NCBI GenBank assembly: GCA_001698425.1
Contig: MBRE01000096.1
Coordinates: 1 to 64,000 of the forward strand
Direction of reading: 5' to 3'
Origin: Oscillatoriales cyanobacterium USR001
GTDB lineage: Bacteria; Cyanobacteriota; Cyanobacteriia; Cyanobacteriales; Microcoleaceae
DNA: 64,000 nt
Part shown: piece by piece, positions 53,642-62,340 of the stretch
Layout: every line of letters begins with the position of its first letter
How positions within the stretch are numbered: the first letter of the stretch is position 1
The notes under the pieces: model-generated
Told to the model about the DNA's origin: nothing
What the model saw: only the letters and a program-made list of their open reading frames with translations
Database searches by the model: none
Position numbers and translations under genes: made by a program

Positions 53642-54613
53642 ATGACTACTTTAACCATGCGCTCCTATAGGGGCGAAAGTGACTGGCGGGCGATCGCAGA
53701 CTTAGTAAATGCTTGTCAAATCGCCGAAGAATTAGACGAAGAAGCAACCGTTTGCGAGCTTAAACTCAAACTCAATGCGCCCTACCTTGACAAATCCCGC
53801 GACGTACAATTGTGGGAAACTCAGCATAAACTAACAGCCTTAGCACTGTTAGATATTCCTGAAACAAAACACGATATTGACGGTTATCTTTGGTTTTATA
53901 TCCATCCTTCAATGCGCGGGATGGGTTTAGAAAATGACATCATTAACTGGAGTGAAAAACGGTTAAGTGAAGTGGGAAGGGAACGTAATTTACCAGTAAA
54001 ATTGCGTACCTACACCCGCGACAATAACACCTTAGAAATCGGTTTGTTAGAAAAACAAGGTTTCGTCATCGATCGCTACTTTTTAACAATGGCGCGATCG
54101 CTCTGGGAACCAATTCCTACACCAGAATTTCCAGCCGACTTCAAATTATCTCACCTAACGGGGGAAAAAGATGCTCAAGCTTGGGTAGAAATGTTCAACG
54201 AATCCTTTATCGATCATTGGAATCACCACGATTTAACAGTTCAAACAGTCCGTCAGTGGATGAAAGATTCTAGTTATCAACCAGAATTAGACCTAGTGGC
54301 GATCGCGCCTAACGGTACTTTTGCCGCTTTCTGTGACTGTCAAATCAAAGCCGAAGAAAACGCTCAAAAAGGCACTAATGACGGCTGGATTGAGTTTCTA
54401 GGTACGCGGCGCGGTTTCCGACAAATGGGTTTAGGGAAAGCCATCTTATTAGCAGGTTTGCATCAGTTAAAAGCCGCTGGTGCAGATACCGCTAAACTCA
54501 GCGTTGATGCTGATAGCTTAACAGGTGCGACAAAGCTTTACAAATCAGTAGGTTTCTATCCTGTGCAAACTTGGCTATCTTGGGCAAAGCCATTATTCGG
54601 AATAATAGGGTAA
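53642..54613 (+). CDS. Tandem GNAT-family acetyltransferase
   Basis: A 323-residue protein with two GNAT domains, like mycothiol-synthase-type enzymes. The first (~5-150) has a weak acetyl-CoA motif (HPSMRGMGLENDII) and the second (~165-320) a clear one (TRRGFRQMGLGKAILLAGL), ending in DADSLTGATKLYKSVGF. The substrate is unknown. The ATG is preceded by no strong ribosome site. The gene stands alone and is bracketed by two direct copies of repeat family C, 130 bases before the start and seven bases after the stop. Confidence 0.85.
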   Translation: MTTLTMRSYRGESDWRAIADLVNACQIAEELDEEATVCELKLKLNAPYLDKSRDVQLWETQHKLTALALLDIPETKHDIDGYLWFYIHPSMRGMGLENDIINWSEKRLSEVGRERNLPVKLRTYTRDNNTLEIGLLEKQGFVIDRYFLTMARSLWEPIPTPEFPADFKLSHLTGEKDAQAWVEMFNESFIDHWNHHDLTVQTVRQWMKDSSYQPELDLVAIAPNGTFAAFCDCQIKAEENAQKGTNDGWIEFLGTRRGFRQMGLGKAILLAGLHQLKAAGADTAKLSVDADSLTGATKLYKSVGFYPVQTWLSWAKPLFGIIG

Positions 54614-54620
54614 ATAGAAA

Positions 54621-54680
54621 TTAAATAATTAGCTTGTTTGTAGTAAGCGCCAAGCGCGCTAAAGCGCTTACTACAAACCC
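54621..54680. repeat. Palindromic repeat family C, right copy, read into the GT2 gene
   Basis: The same 20-base flank as at 53461 (ttaaataattagcttgtttg) is followed by gtagtaagcgcc and a longer palindrome ending gcgcttactac. The minus-strand GT2 gene ends in it: its stop codon TAA is 54621-54623. Confidence 0.85.
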
Positions 54681-55505
54681 AAAAACTCCTTTGAGTTCAT
54701 TAATAGATATGGTACTATTCTTAGGCAAAGAAATCAATGCTGATACAGTAATTCGCATCAATCTATACAATAAAACTAATTTACTCGTATGTTTTTCTAA
54801 AGTTAACAAATAACTATAAGTGCTATGTTTAATTTTTGCCTTTGGCATAGTTCCCGTAATCGACGAAGGCTGATGAATCACAGAAATTTCTTTCGTTAAA
54901 CCGATAATATGTCCTTCTTTAGCATAGCGTTTACAAAAGTCAAAATCCTCATAATACAGAAAATAATCGCTATCAAATTGTGGGCAATTTGTAAATTTTT
55001 TGAGATTAATAATCAAACTACAACCCGTTACCCATTCCACTGTTATATAAGGTTCTACTTCTAACCCCGCTGATAAATAATTTTTAGCAATAATTGTCCC
55101 ATTATCAACGATAAAATCCCCACCACCAAACCAAACCTCACCAGTAGGTTGATAAACAACTGTCCCTAAAATTGAAACCTCTGGATGATTTTTCAAGAAT
55201 AATGATGCTTGCTTAAGAGAACTTTCTCCCAAATAAGCATCAGGATTAATTAGCCAAATTATCCCTTGATAATTTTGCTGATAAATCCAGTTTAATCCTA
55301 AGTTACAGCCTTTCCCAAAACCCAGATTTTCCCCAGCTTCAAGAATGATTATGCTATCAGAACTAAGGCGGTGAATTGAGCGATCGTCAGGAGAATTGTT
55401 AACAATAATAACTTGACAACTTTCCTCCTGATTTAAGAAAATAGAAACCATTAACTTCTCCACCAATGGTGTAGAATAATAATTAACAACCAGAAAGTAA
55501 ATCAC
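54621..55505 (-). CDS. Glycosyltransferase family 2 (rhamnosyltransferase-like)
   Basis: A 294-residue GT2 enzyme of the WbbL/rhamnosyltransferase type. It begins FLVVNYYST, has NNSPDDRS, the ENLGFGKGCNLGL segment, the DxD-like NPDAYL, and YYEDFDFCKR, a family hallmark. It probably adds a rhamnose or related sugar to a lipid-linked glycan. It begins 19 bases after the rmlA stop codon. The last ~20 residues (FGFVVSALARLALTT...) are encoded by repeat family C and are unlikely to be ancestral. Confidence 0.88.
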   Translation of the reverse strand: MIYFLVVNYYSTPLVEKLMVSIFLNQEESCQVIIVNNSPDDRSIHRLSSDSIIILEAGENLGFGKGCNLGLNWIYQQNYQGIIWLINPDAYLGESSLKQASLFLKNHPEVSILGTVVYQPTGEVWFGGGDFIVDNGTIIAKNYLSAGLEVEPYITVEWVTGCSLIINLKKFTNCPQFDSDYFLYYEDFDFCKRYAKEGHIIGLTKEISVIHQPSSITGTMPKAKIKHSTYSYLLTLEKHTSKLVLLYRLMRITVSALISLPKNSTISINELKGVFGFVVSALARLALTTNKLII

Positions 55506-55524
55506 GTTAGTTTATGTCAATAGT

Positions 55525-56598
55525 TTATGTCAATTCAATGAGACTATCATCACCAATCATAAACCGTAAAGCTTTTGGGCGGGCAGGGGCAGCAACGACT
55601 TGAGCTCGTTGCCCAATTACACTATCAACTATTCGCTGATGAATGCCGATAATTTTTGCTGATTGTAATATTACACTATGTTCGAGGTCAGCATCAATTA
55701 AAGTAACGCGATCGGCAATACTACTGTAAGGGCCAATAAAAGAATTTTCAATGTGACAATTTTCTCCAATCACAACCGGGCCGCGAATTGTAGAATTAAT
55801 TATCTGAGTTCCTTTGCCAATTTGTACCCGCCCAGTGATTTGAGTTGTTGCGTCTATTTCTACTTCTACTGCTGGTTTAATACAGCTATCTAAGATGATT
55901 TGGTTAGCACTTAATAAGTCATCTTTTTTCCCAGTATCTAACCACCAACCATCTAAATTACAAGCTTCAACGTGCTTTTTATCATTAATTAGTTGTTGGA
56001 TAGCATCAGTAATTTCTAGTTCGCCGCGAGGGGAGGGGTGAATTTGCGAAATAGCTTCATGTATCGTCTTAGAAAAGAAGTAAATTCCCACAAGGGCTAA
56101 ATTAGATTCTGGCACTTTGGGTTTTTCTACTAACTGCAAAACTCGCCCCTGTTCGTCAACTGTTGCCACGCCAAAAGAGCTAGGATTATTGACAGGACGT
56201 AGTAGAATTAGAGCGTCAAGATGGTTATTTTTAAAATTATCTAAAAACAGGCCAAGTTCACTTTCAATTAGGTTATCTCCTAGATACATAATAAAGGGTG
56301 AATCACCTAAAAATGATTGGGCAACTTTGACGGCATGAGCGAGGCCTGCGGGCGTATCTTGTAATATATAGGTGATGTTAGCGCCGAAGCGATCGCCGTT
56401 GCCAGTTTTGCTCTTTACTTCTTCGCCGGTTTCAGGACTAATAATAATCCCAATATCCGTAATTCCTGCTGCAACAATACCTTCGATTCCGTACCACAAA
56501 ATAGGTTTATTTGCGACTGGTACGAGTTGTTTTGCACCTGTATAAGTTAGGGGGCGGAGGCGCGTACCTTTACCGCCAGAGAGGATTAATGCTTTCAT
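55525..56598 (-). CDS. rmlA: Glucose-1-phosphate thymidylyltransferase (long form, with LbH tail)
   Basis: A 357-residue nucleotidyltransferase of the long RmlA/StrD group. LSGGKGTRLRPLTYTGAKQ is the nucleotide loop, with PVANKPILWY, LGDNLIE (metal-binding Asp), and GWWLDTGKKDDLL. A left-handed beta-helix tail (~245-345) shows hexapeptide-type repeats (INSTIRGPVVIGENCHIENS). It makes dTDP-glucose, the first step to dTDP-rhamnose. It lies downstream of rmlC and rmlD in the same operon; rmlB is not in the window. Confidence 0.9.
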   Translation of the reverse strand: MKALILSGGKGTRLRPLTYTGAKQLVPVANKPILWYGIEGIVAAGITDIGIIISPETGEEVKSKTGNGDRFGANITYILQDTPAGLAHAVKVAQSFLGDSPFIMYLGDNLIESELGLFLDNFKNNHLDALILLRPVNNPSSFGVATVDEQGRVLQLVEKPKVPESNLALVGIYFFSKTIHEAISQIHPSPRGELEITDAIQQLINDKKHVEACNLDGWWLDTGKKDDLLSANQIILDSCIKPAVEVEIDATTQITGRVQIGKGTQIINSTIRGPVVIGENCHIENSFIGPYSSIADRVTLIDADLEHSVILQSAKIIGIHQRIVDSVIGQRAQVVAAPARPKALRFMIGDDSLIELT

Positions 56599-56691
56599 GT
56601 TTTGGATGTTCTAGTATTAGTTTTATTTGCTGACGTTGATAGAGTTTGTTGGTTCCCACTTTTATATTTTGCCACAAATTATGACAAAAAA

Positions 56692-57327
56692 TTATTTAAT
56701 TTTGGCTAAGATTACTGTCCAAGGCAAAGGAGTCATTACTTTAATTATATCAAATTTGGTTTCTACCAGCTTGACAAATCCTCTTTTTGACCAGTGTTGA
56801 ATATGTCCGGGACTATTGCCAAATTGAGTAAAATGAGCACCTCTGATAAAATTAAGAGTTCTAAAAATCGGTTCTCGCGGTACACTCAAAAGGCAGTAAG
56901 GTGAGGATACATTGTAAAGTTTTTCCAGTCCTAGCATGGGATTTTCTAAGTGTTCTAAGACTTCGCAACAGATCACCATTTCCGCAATTTCTAATTCAGG
57001 GTTTAAATCATATATATTTTTGTTCTCAAAGGAAACACGGGGAGATTTAACAGTGTCTTTGGCAAGATTTATGATAGTATTAGATATGTCAGTACATTTA
57101 ATTTTAGCATCAGAGTTGTCAACTAAAACTTTAGTAATGTTACCTTCGCCGCATCCCACCTCTAAAATAGTTTGAGGATTAATTTCTTTGACAATTTCGG
57201 CAATTGTATTGGCAAACTGTTTTAATAATAATTGACCAATTGGATTTCGCATTTGATATTTATTTGAGCCGGTACCGACGACAATACCATTTTCAATTAT
57301 GGGACTTTTCTGGGTTTGCTTAATCAT
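56692..57327 (-). CDS. SAM-dependent methyltransferase (class I)
   Basis: A 211-residue soluble methyltransferase with the motif I glycine loop LEVGCGEGNITKVL (~55-68), an acidic residue in CTDIS, and MVICCEVLEHLENP, a Methyltransf_11/23 pattern. Its place in the rhamnose/glycosyltransferase operon suggests a sugar or lipid-linked glycan as acceptor; this is inference. A family B palindrome lies in the 142 bases between it and the GT2 gene upstream. Confidence 0.82.
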   Translation of the reverse strand: MIKQTQKSPIIENGIVVGTGSNKYQMRNPIGQLLLKQFANTIAEIVKEINPQTILEVGCGEGNITKVLVDNSDAKIKCTDISNTIINLAKDTVKSPRVSFENKNIYDLNPELEIAEMVICCEVLEHLENPMLGLEKLYNVSSPYCLLSVPREPIFRTLNFIRGAHFTQFGNSPGHIQHWSKRGFVKLVETKFDIIKVMTPLPWTVILAKIK

Positions 57328-57390
57328 TAAATACCTCTGTTTTTGTGTAATATTTCCGTTTGATTTGGAATTATATCATAATAATTTTTG

Positions 57391-57450
57391 TAGGGCGGGT
57401 TTGCCTAAATATTTGATAATTATCAATAAATTATATAACCCGCCCTGCCC
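57391..57450. repeat. Palindromic repeat family B, copy 2
   Basis: tagggcgggtttgcc opens it and aacccgccctgccc closes it, around an atttgataattatcaataaatt core that is itself palindromic. Close to copy 4 at 62246. It lies in a gene gap of the polysaccharide operon. Confidence 0.88.
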
Positions 57451-57469
57451 AATAATTCCGATACTAAGT

Positions 57470-58450
57470 TTAACCGTTTTCATCAAGAATTTCAGCAATT
57501 TGCCGATCGACATAATTAGAATCTACATTGCGAGTAATTAACTCTGCTAAAATTCCCAGAGATATCAATTGTACTGACAATATTGTACACAAAATCCCAA
57601 AAAATAACAGGGGACGAGTGCCAATTGGCCCTAAATTCATACCACCTAAGTTGAGAAACCATACGATGATTAAGTAAGTTAAGGAGAGACAACCTATAGA
57701 ACCAAAAAATAATCCTAATCCTCCAAATAAATGACCTGGTTTATGTAAATAATGAGTTGTTGCTAAGACAGTTAAAAGGTCAATAAGTCCCCGTGCATAA
57801 CGTTCCCATCCATAATTTGATTTGCCGAATTTTCGGAAATGATGTTTAACCACTACTTCGCCGATTTTGAAGCCAAAACTATTGGCTAAAACTGGAATAT
57901 ATCGATGTAATTCACCATAGACTTTAATGGAATCTAAAACTTCTTTTCGATAAGCTTTGAATCCACAATTCATGTCATGGAGTTTCACCCCCGTTAACAT
58001 GGCAGTGACGGCATTAAACAGCTTAGATGGTAAGGTTTTAGAAAGGGGATCGTTTCTATTTTTTCGCCACCCAGAAACTAAGTCTAATCCTGATTCTAAA
58101 TGTTGCAAAAAGTTAGGAATTTCGGCGGGATCGTCTTGCAAATCCGCATCAAGTGTAAAGATAATTTTACCCTTTGATTTGTGGAAACCGGCGGAAAGGG
58201 CGGCAGATTTGCCAAAGTTACGCCGGAATTTAATTGCTTTAATTAATCTAGGATATTGGCGAACTAAATCAGATATTTCTATCCAAGATTTATCCTTGCT
58301 ACCATCGTCAATAAAAATGACTTCGTAGTGGTCAATTTTTTCTTGTAACATGACATGATTAATTTTCTCAAATAGGATTCTGAGAGTAGCTTCTTCATTA
58401 TGAACTGGAATCACGAAGCTGATTTGTTTTGGGAAGTTGTTGCTGTTCAA
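57470..58450 (-). CDS. Glycosyltransferase family 2, GtrB/DPM1-like, membrane-anchored
   Basis: A 326-residue polyprenyl-phosphate glycosyltransferase. The GT2 domain (~8-230) has FVIPVHNEE, FIDDGSKDKSW, LDADLQDDP (DxD region), DMNCGFKAYR and the RFGKSNYGWERY motif before two membrane helices (~235-258 and ~270-295). It transfers a sugar to a polyprenyl phosphate, for use by a flippase and a membrane glycosyltransferase. The next gene in the operon encodes such a large membrane protein, 18 bases away, so they may form a GtrB/GtrC-like pair. Confidence 0.9.
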   Translation of the reverse strand: MNSNNFPKQISFVIPVHNEEATLRILFEKINHVMLQEKIDHYEVIFIDDGSKDKSWIEISDLVRQYPRLIKAIKFRRNFGKSAALSAGFHKSKGKIIFTLDADLQDDPAEIPNFLQHLESGLDLVSGWRKNRNDPLSKTLPSKLFNAVTAMLTGVKLHDMNCGFKAYRKEVLDSIKVYGELHRYIPVLANSFGFKIGEVVVKHHFRKFGKSNYGWERYARGLIDLLTVLATTHYLHKPGHLFGGLGLFFGSIGCLSLTYLIIVWFLNLGGMNLGPIGTRPLLFFGILCTILSVQLISLGILAELITRNVDSNYVDRQIAEILDENG

Positions 58451-58468
58451 AATTAGTTATTCTACAAT

Positions 58469-60313
58469 TTAGTTATTTTCTAAAAAATGAGAGTTACGCA
58501 ATGCTATCCAACCTTCACGATTTTTAAATGTAGCATAGGCTGTTAATAGTTTGTCTTTTGGTGATATCTCAATATATCCCCTCCAGGCTGAAAATTCGTA
58601 GGATGGGCCAAAGATTTTGAGTAAATCTGGGCGGGGAAATCCTGACATGGCAAAACCTCTAACGATGTTTTCTTGATTGAGAATGGCAATACATTTAACA
58701 TTTTTTTGGGGATCTCCTACCCAACCGATTACTCTTGCGGCTGTGGGGGTGAATTTAGTTACTATATCAAAATATCCTGGTACTCCATCTTTGGGGGATG
58801 ATAGTAAGTTAGGATCGATTTTTTCGTCTATTTCTGCACAAAAGTTATGCTTTTTAACATCTCGATTAAATGGTACTAAATTGTTAGCTTTTAAGGCATC
58901 TACTAAGCCAACAAAAGCAGCGGGTTTGTTACCAATTCTTTCTTGAATTAAATTTATATCAGTTATTCCTAACTGAAGTGAAAGGGCTACTAAGGGTTGA
59001 TAAGTTGCTCTGTATGCGATCGCATTGGCAGTTTCGCTACCTATTTTGTACATTGAAATAATCGAAAAAGTCACTATTATTAGCAATGGTGTTAGCCATT
59101 GCCATTGTATTTTAGGATTTAATTGCCACTGCTGCAACCATAATATTGTTAATACAATTAAACTCATCCAAAACATTGCCGGGAGAGAGGCGTAGCGGGA
59201 GGCTGTAGCCTGTTCTACGCCAAAACCTGAACGGCTGACGGCGGCCATAAATGCGGTGGCTAAGGCATAAATTTCAATCGATAACCAAGGCAAATATTCT
59301 AAGGTTTTGGAATGCTTTTTTGATAGCAGCCAATACAATCCAAAAGCTGTAGCAGCAATTAATCCTATTATACCAATTGTCAAGGAAATAGTTACATTAT
59401 TACTAAAAATTCCTCCTAAATAAACAGGGATATAATTGATAATATCAAAAATATTTAGTTTGGCTAATGATGGGCTATTAGCTGGGGTTTTATAGGTTAA
59501 AAAATAAGTTCCAACAACTAAAATGGCGGTAATAATATATGAGATAATAATTTTTTTAGGTAATCGCAGTAACACCGGAAAAATACACAAAACAGGCCAC
59601 AATGCCAATGATGTACTGTAACTCATGGAGGCTAAAATAGCAAAAATAATGCTACCAATTACCCATTTATAGTAGTCGCCATGACGTTTAAGACAAGTTT
59701 GAATATTGTTGTGGGGGGCGGGTTTATAGATATCTGGGTGGGTAGATTTATATTCAGGCGAACCCGCCCCTACTAAATTTGCGATAATATGTTTTGGTTG
59801 AGATGTTGTAATTTCAACGTTCTTTTTCAAGCAAAAGATAGAAGCAATAACAAATAAATTAGCCCCCAGCCACGCCACGCCGCTAAATCCTCTCATCCAA
59901 TTATGGGCAGCGGCGGGAGTGAAAGTAAAGATTGAAATACAGAGGATTAAGAAGATAAATTGCAGTGGTTTTTGCCTGAAATTTAAAGGTAACATCGCAA
60001 TTAATAAATGGCATTGAATCCAAGCAAAAATCCACGTAATTAACGATAATCCAATATTCGATCCTTGGGTGACAATAATATTAAAAGCATAGAGAATTGA
60101 GGGAATTAATAGAAAATGCTCATTTGCCCGAAATATCCAGTTTAAGGGATTAGTAGAAAATCCATCAATACTATAAAAATTCCAGGTAATCCACCAATAA
60201 TCAAAATTTGATAAGTCTCCTGACTGAGATATCAAGTACAAAATATATGCCGCAGGCATAGAAATGGCGATAATTGCTGCGGTCATTAAAAAATATTTTG
60301 ACTTCTGTTTCAT
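58469..60313 (-). CDS. Polytopic membrane protein, probable lipid-linked sugar transferase
   Basis: A 614-residue protein with about ten membrane helices up to ~445 and a soluble C-terminal part of ~170 residues. The layout resembles GT-C enzymes that take sugars from polyprenyl phosphates. GAGAGGT before the ATG and an ATGA overlap with the rmlD stop (60310-60313) support the start. Residues ~181-202 (VGAGSPEYKST..YKPAPHN) are encoded by a family B palindrome inserted in a loop without breaking the frame. No named family is recognised with confidence. Confidence 0.75.
   Translation of the reverse strand: MKQKSKYFLMTAAIIAISMPAAYILYLISQSGDLSNFDYWWITWNFYSIDGFSTNPLNWIFRANEHFLLIPSILYAFNIIVTQGSNIGLSLITWIFAWIQCHLLIAMLPLNFRQKPLQFIFLILCISIFTFTPAAAHNWMRGFSGVAWLGANLFVIASIFCLKKNVEITTSQPKHIIANLVGAGSPEYKSTHPDIYKPAPHNNIQTCLKRHGDYYKWVIGSIIFAILASMSYSTSLALWPVLCIFPVLLRLPKKIIISYIITAILVVGTYFLTYKTPANSPSLAKLNIFDIINYIPVYLGGIFSNNVTISLTIGIIGLIAATAFGLYWLLSKKHSKTLEYLPWLSIEIYALATAFMAAVSRSGFGVEQATASRYASLPAMFWMSLIVLTILWLQQWQLNPKIQWQWLTPLLIIVTFSIISMYKIGSETANAIAYRATYQPLVALSLQLGITDINLIQERIGNKPAAFVGLVDALKANNLVPFNRDVKKHNFCAEIDEKIDPNLLSSPKDGVPGYFDIVTKFTPTAARVIGWVGDPQKNVKCIAILNQENIVRGFAMSGFPRPDLLKIFGPSYEFSAWRGYIEISPKDKLLTAYATFKNREGWIALRNSHFLENN
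59712..59773. repeat. Palindromic repeat family B, copy 3, inside a coding sequence
   Basis: ggggggcgggtttatagatat at the left and gcgaacccgcccc at the right. Orientation is opposite to copies 2 and 4. The insertion adds ~21 codons to the membrane protein gene in frame. Confidence 0.85.
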
Positions 60314-61182
60314 CGCACCTCTCTTTTCAGCATTTCTCTGAGTCCTTGTCGCCAATGGGGGGGATAATTACCCAAAACTGCTGATATTTTTGCTGAAGAA
60401 AGAACCGAATAAGCAGGGCGTTTTGCGGGTGTAGGATATTCCGCTGTTGTAATGGGAATAACTCGCTGAACTTTGAGGGGAAATCCTAGTTGTTTTGCTT
60501 CTTCAAAAATTGCGATCGCGAAATCATACCAACTAGCAACACCGCTATTAGTATATTGGTAAGTGCCAAAATTATCCGGCTGAATATAGGAAATCATTTG
60601 AGATATGGCAACGGCTAAATCGCCCGTCCAAGTAGGACTTCCGATCTGATCTACTACTACTCGAATCTCTTCTCGATCCTTACCTAATCGCAACATAGTT
60701 TTAACAAAATTGCCCTTGCCCCCGTTCCCATAAACCCAAGCTGTCCTAATAATAATATGCCGATCTGAAGCATACTTAATTGATAATTCTCCCGCTAATT
60801 TGGAATTACCATAAGCACCTAATGGATTAGTTACATCTGTTTCTAGGTAAGGATAACCATGACTACCGCCAAATACATAATCTGTGGAAATGTGAATTAA
60901 TACTGATTCTAATTTCTCACATTCTTCTGCTAAAATTCCGGGGGCAATTCCATTAATCAAATTAGCCATTTCTGGTTCGCTTTCAGCTTTATCTACAGCA
61001 GTATAAGCACCAGCATTAATGACTAAATCTGGTTTAATTTCACCGATTACTTGACGAATTTTATCTGGTTTAGATAAGTCGAGAATAGAGCGATCGACGG
61101 CTATTAACTCACCCATAGATAATAGAATGGGTTGCAATTCTTGAGCGAGTTGTCCGCTGCTACCTGTGAGTAAAATTTTCAT
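60310..61182 (-). CDS. rmlD: dTDP-4-dehydrorhamnose reductase
   Basis: A 290-residue short-chain reductase making dTDP-L-rhamnose from the 4-keto sugar with NAD(P)H. GSSGQLAQEL (~6-15) is the nucleotide motif; the catalytic Tyr-Lys pair is in YGNSKLAGE, with STDYVFGG and TAWVYG as family marks. The start at 61182 is the A shared with the rmlC stop (TAATG), so translation is coupled; 28 upstream codons are open only because they overlap rmlC. The stop overlaps the next ATG (ATGA). All expected residues are present. Confidence 0.93.
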   Translation of the reverse strand: MKILLTGSSGQLAQELQPILLSMGELIAVDRSILDLSKPDKIRQVIGEIKPDLVINAGAYTAVDKAESEPEMANLINGIAPGILAEECEKLESVLIHISTDYVFGGSHGYPYLETDVTNPLGAYGNSKLAGELSIKYASDRHIIIRTAWVYGNGGKGNFVKTMLRLGKDREEIRVVVDQIGSPTWTGDLAVAISQMISYIQPDNFGTYQYTNSGVASWYDFAIAIFEEAKQLGFPLKVQRVIPITTAEYPTPAKRPAYSVLSSAKISAVLGNYPPHWRQGLREMLKREVR

Positions 61183-61730
61183 TATCCGAAAACTTCCGCT
61201 GTTTTCAAGGTTTTTCCTGCTTGATCCTTTGCCGACAATATAGGATTCGCATCTGCCAGAGGCCACGCGATCGCTAAATCGGGGTCATTCCATAGAATAC
61301 ACCTTTCGTGTTCAGGTGCATAGTATTCTGTAGTTTTATATAGCACCTCTGCTATCTCTGACACAACTAAAAAACCATGAGCAAAACCCGCAGGAACCCA
61401 CAATTGTCGCTTATTTTCTGCGCTGAGTGAATAACCAACCCACTGCCCAAAAGTGGGAGAGTTTTTTCTAATATCCACTGCCACATCAAAGATTTCTCCT
61501 ACTGCTACTCGCAACAATTTACCTTGAGGTTGCTGCATTTGATAATGGAGTCCGCGCAAGACATTTTTAGCAGATTTAGAGTGATTATCTTGTACAAAAT
61601 CGGCATTAACTCCTGTTTTTTCAGTAAAATTGCGATGGTTGAAACTTTCAAAAAAGAAGCCGCGATCGTCTCCAAAAACGCGAGGCTCGATAATTATCAC
61701 TTCTGGAATTGCCGTAGATATAATGTTCAT
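61182..61730 (-). CDS. rmlC: dTDP-4-dehydrorhamnose 3,5-epimerase
   Basis: A 182-residue cupin epimerase of normal length. It carries PRVFGDDRGFFFESF, LRGLHYQMQQPQGKL with the catalytic His, VAVDIRKNSPTFGQW and PAGFAHGFLV, then a family-typical end. It converts the 4-keto-6-deoxyglucose intermediate for rmlD. Start ATG 61730, three bases after the coiled-coil gene's stop. Together with rmlD and rmlA it defines the pathway; rmlB must be elsewhere. Confidence 0.93.
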   Translation of the reverse strand: MNIISTAIPEVIIIEPRVFGDDRGFFFESFNHRNFTEKTGVNADFVQDNHSKSAKNVLRGLHYQMQQPQGKLLRVAVGEIFDVAVDIRKNSPTFGQWVGYSLSAENKRQLWVPAGFAHGFLVVSEIAEVLYKTTEYYAPEHERCILWNDPDLAIAWPLADANPILSAKDQAGKTLKTAEVFG

Positions 61731-61733
61731 GTT

Positions 61734-62174
61734 TTATTCCTCAGAATTATTTTGCTGATTTTGTTGATTTAATAGGAGATCCAGGATACGCATTGTCTCC
61801 CTTCTCAAACCGTCAATATTCGTTTGCTGTTGAGCAATTGTTCTGAAGATTTGTTCTCGTTCTTCTCTGCCCTCTGCGGCCGCATTTGCTAAGGCTTGAA
61901 TCACACGAGCGTTACTTTCTATTAAGCGAGAATTATTTTCCGCGATCGCGGCTACTTCTTTAATCCGAGCATCCGTTTGACGACCATAACTTTCGATTAA
62001 GCGAGAATTATTTTCCGCGATCGCGGCTACCTCTTTAATCCGCTGAGAATTATTTTCCGCGATCGCAGTTATCTCCTTAATCTGCTCGCCAGTCTCTTCG
62101 ATCCGATCGCCAATCTCTTTTAACCGATCGGCAAGTTTATCTAATTTATCATCATCCCAACGTTCTGTTGCCAT
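61734..62174 (-). CDS. Coiled-coil protein with repeated AENNSRLIE segments
   Basis: A 146-residue, entirely helical hydrophilic protein with no membrane segment. Its core holds three near-identical copies of IKEVAAIAENNSRLIES. The family is widespread in cyanobacteria but unnamed. It ends three bases before rmlC and could be co-transcribed, though a functional tie to rhamnose is not evident. The DNA of each unit includes a HIP1 octamer, so the expansion multiplied that site. Confidence 0.65.
   Translation of the reverse strand: MATERWDDDKLDKLADRLKEIGDRIEETGEQIKEITAIAENNSQRIKEVAAIAENNSRLIESYGRQTDARIKEVAAIAENNSRLIESNARVIQALANAAAEGREEREQIFRTIAQQQTNIDGLRRETMRILDLLLNQQNQQNNSEE
61926..62080 (-). 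repeat. Internal repeats containing HIP1
   Basis: Three copies of a ~45-base unit (gagaattattttccgcgatcgc...tctttaatccg) lie in the coiled-coil gene; the first two are almost identical. The units are separated by unequal linkers. Confidence 0.75.
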
Positions 62175-62245
62175 AAGATTTTTTCACTTAACTTTTCTAT
62201 TATGTCATCAAACGCGATCGCTACACCAACTCTTTTAAGATACAA

Positions 62246-62304
62246 GGGGCGGGTTCGCCAAGATATTTGACAAGTATCGATAAATTCTATAAACCCGCCC
62301 CGGC
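62246..62304. repeat. Palindromic repeat family B, copy 4
   Basis: ggggcgggttcgccaagatat to aaacccgcccc with core tttgacaagtatcgataaatt, close to copy 2. It lies between the coiled-coil and Uma2 genes. Confidence 0.88.
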
Positions 62305-62340
62305 CATAATTTCGATATAACCGAATTTGGTTTTACTATT

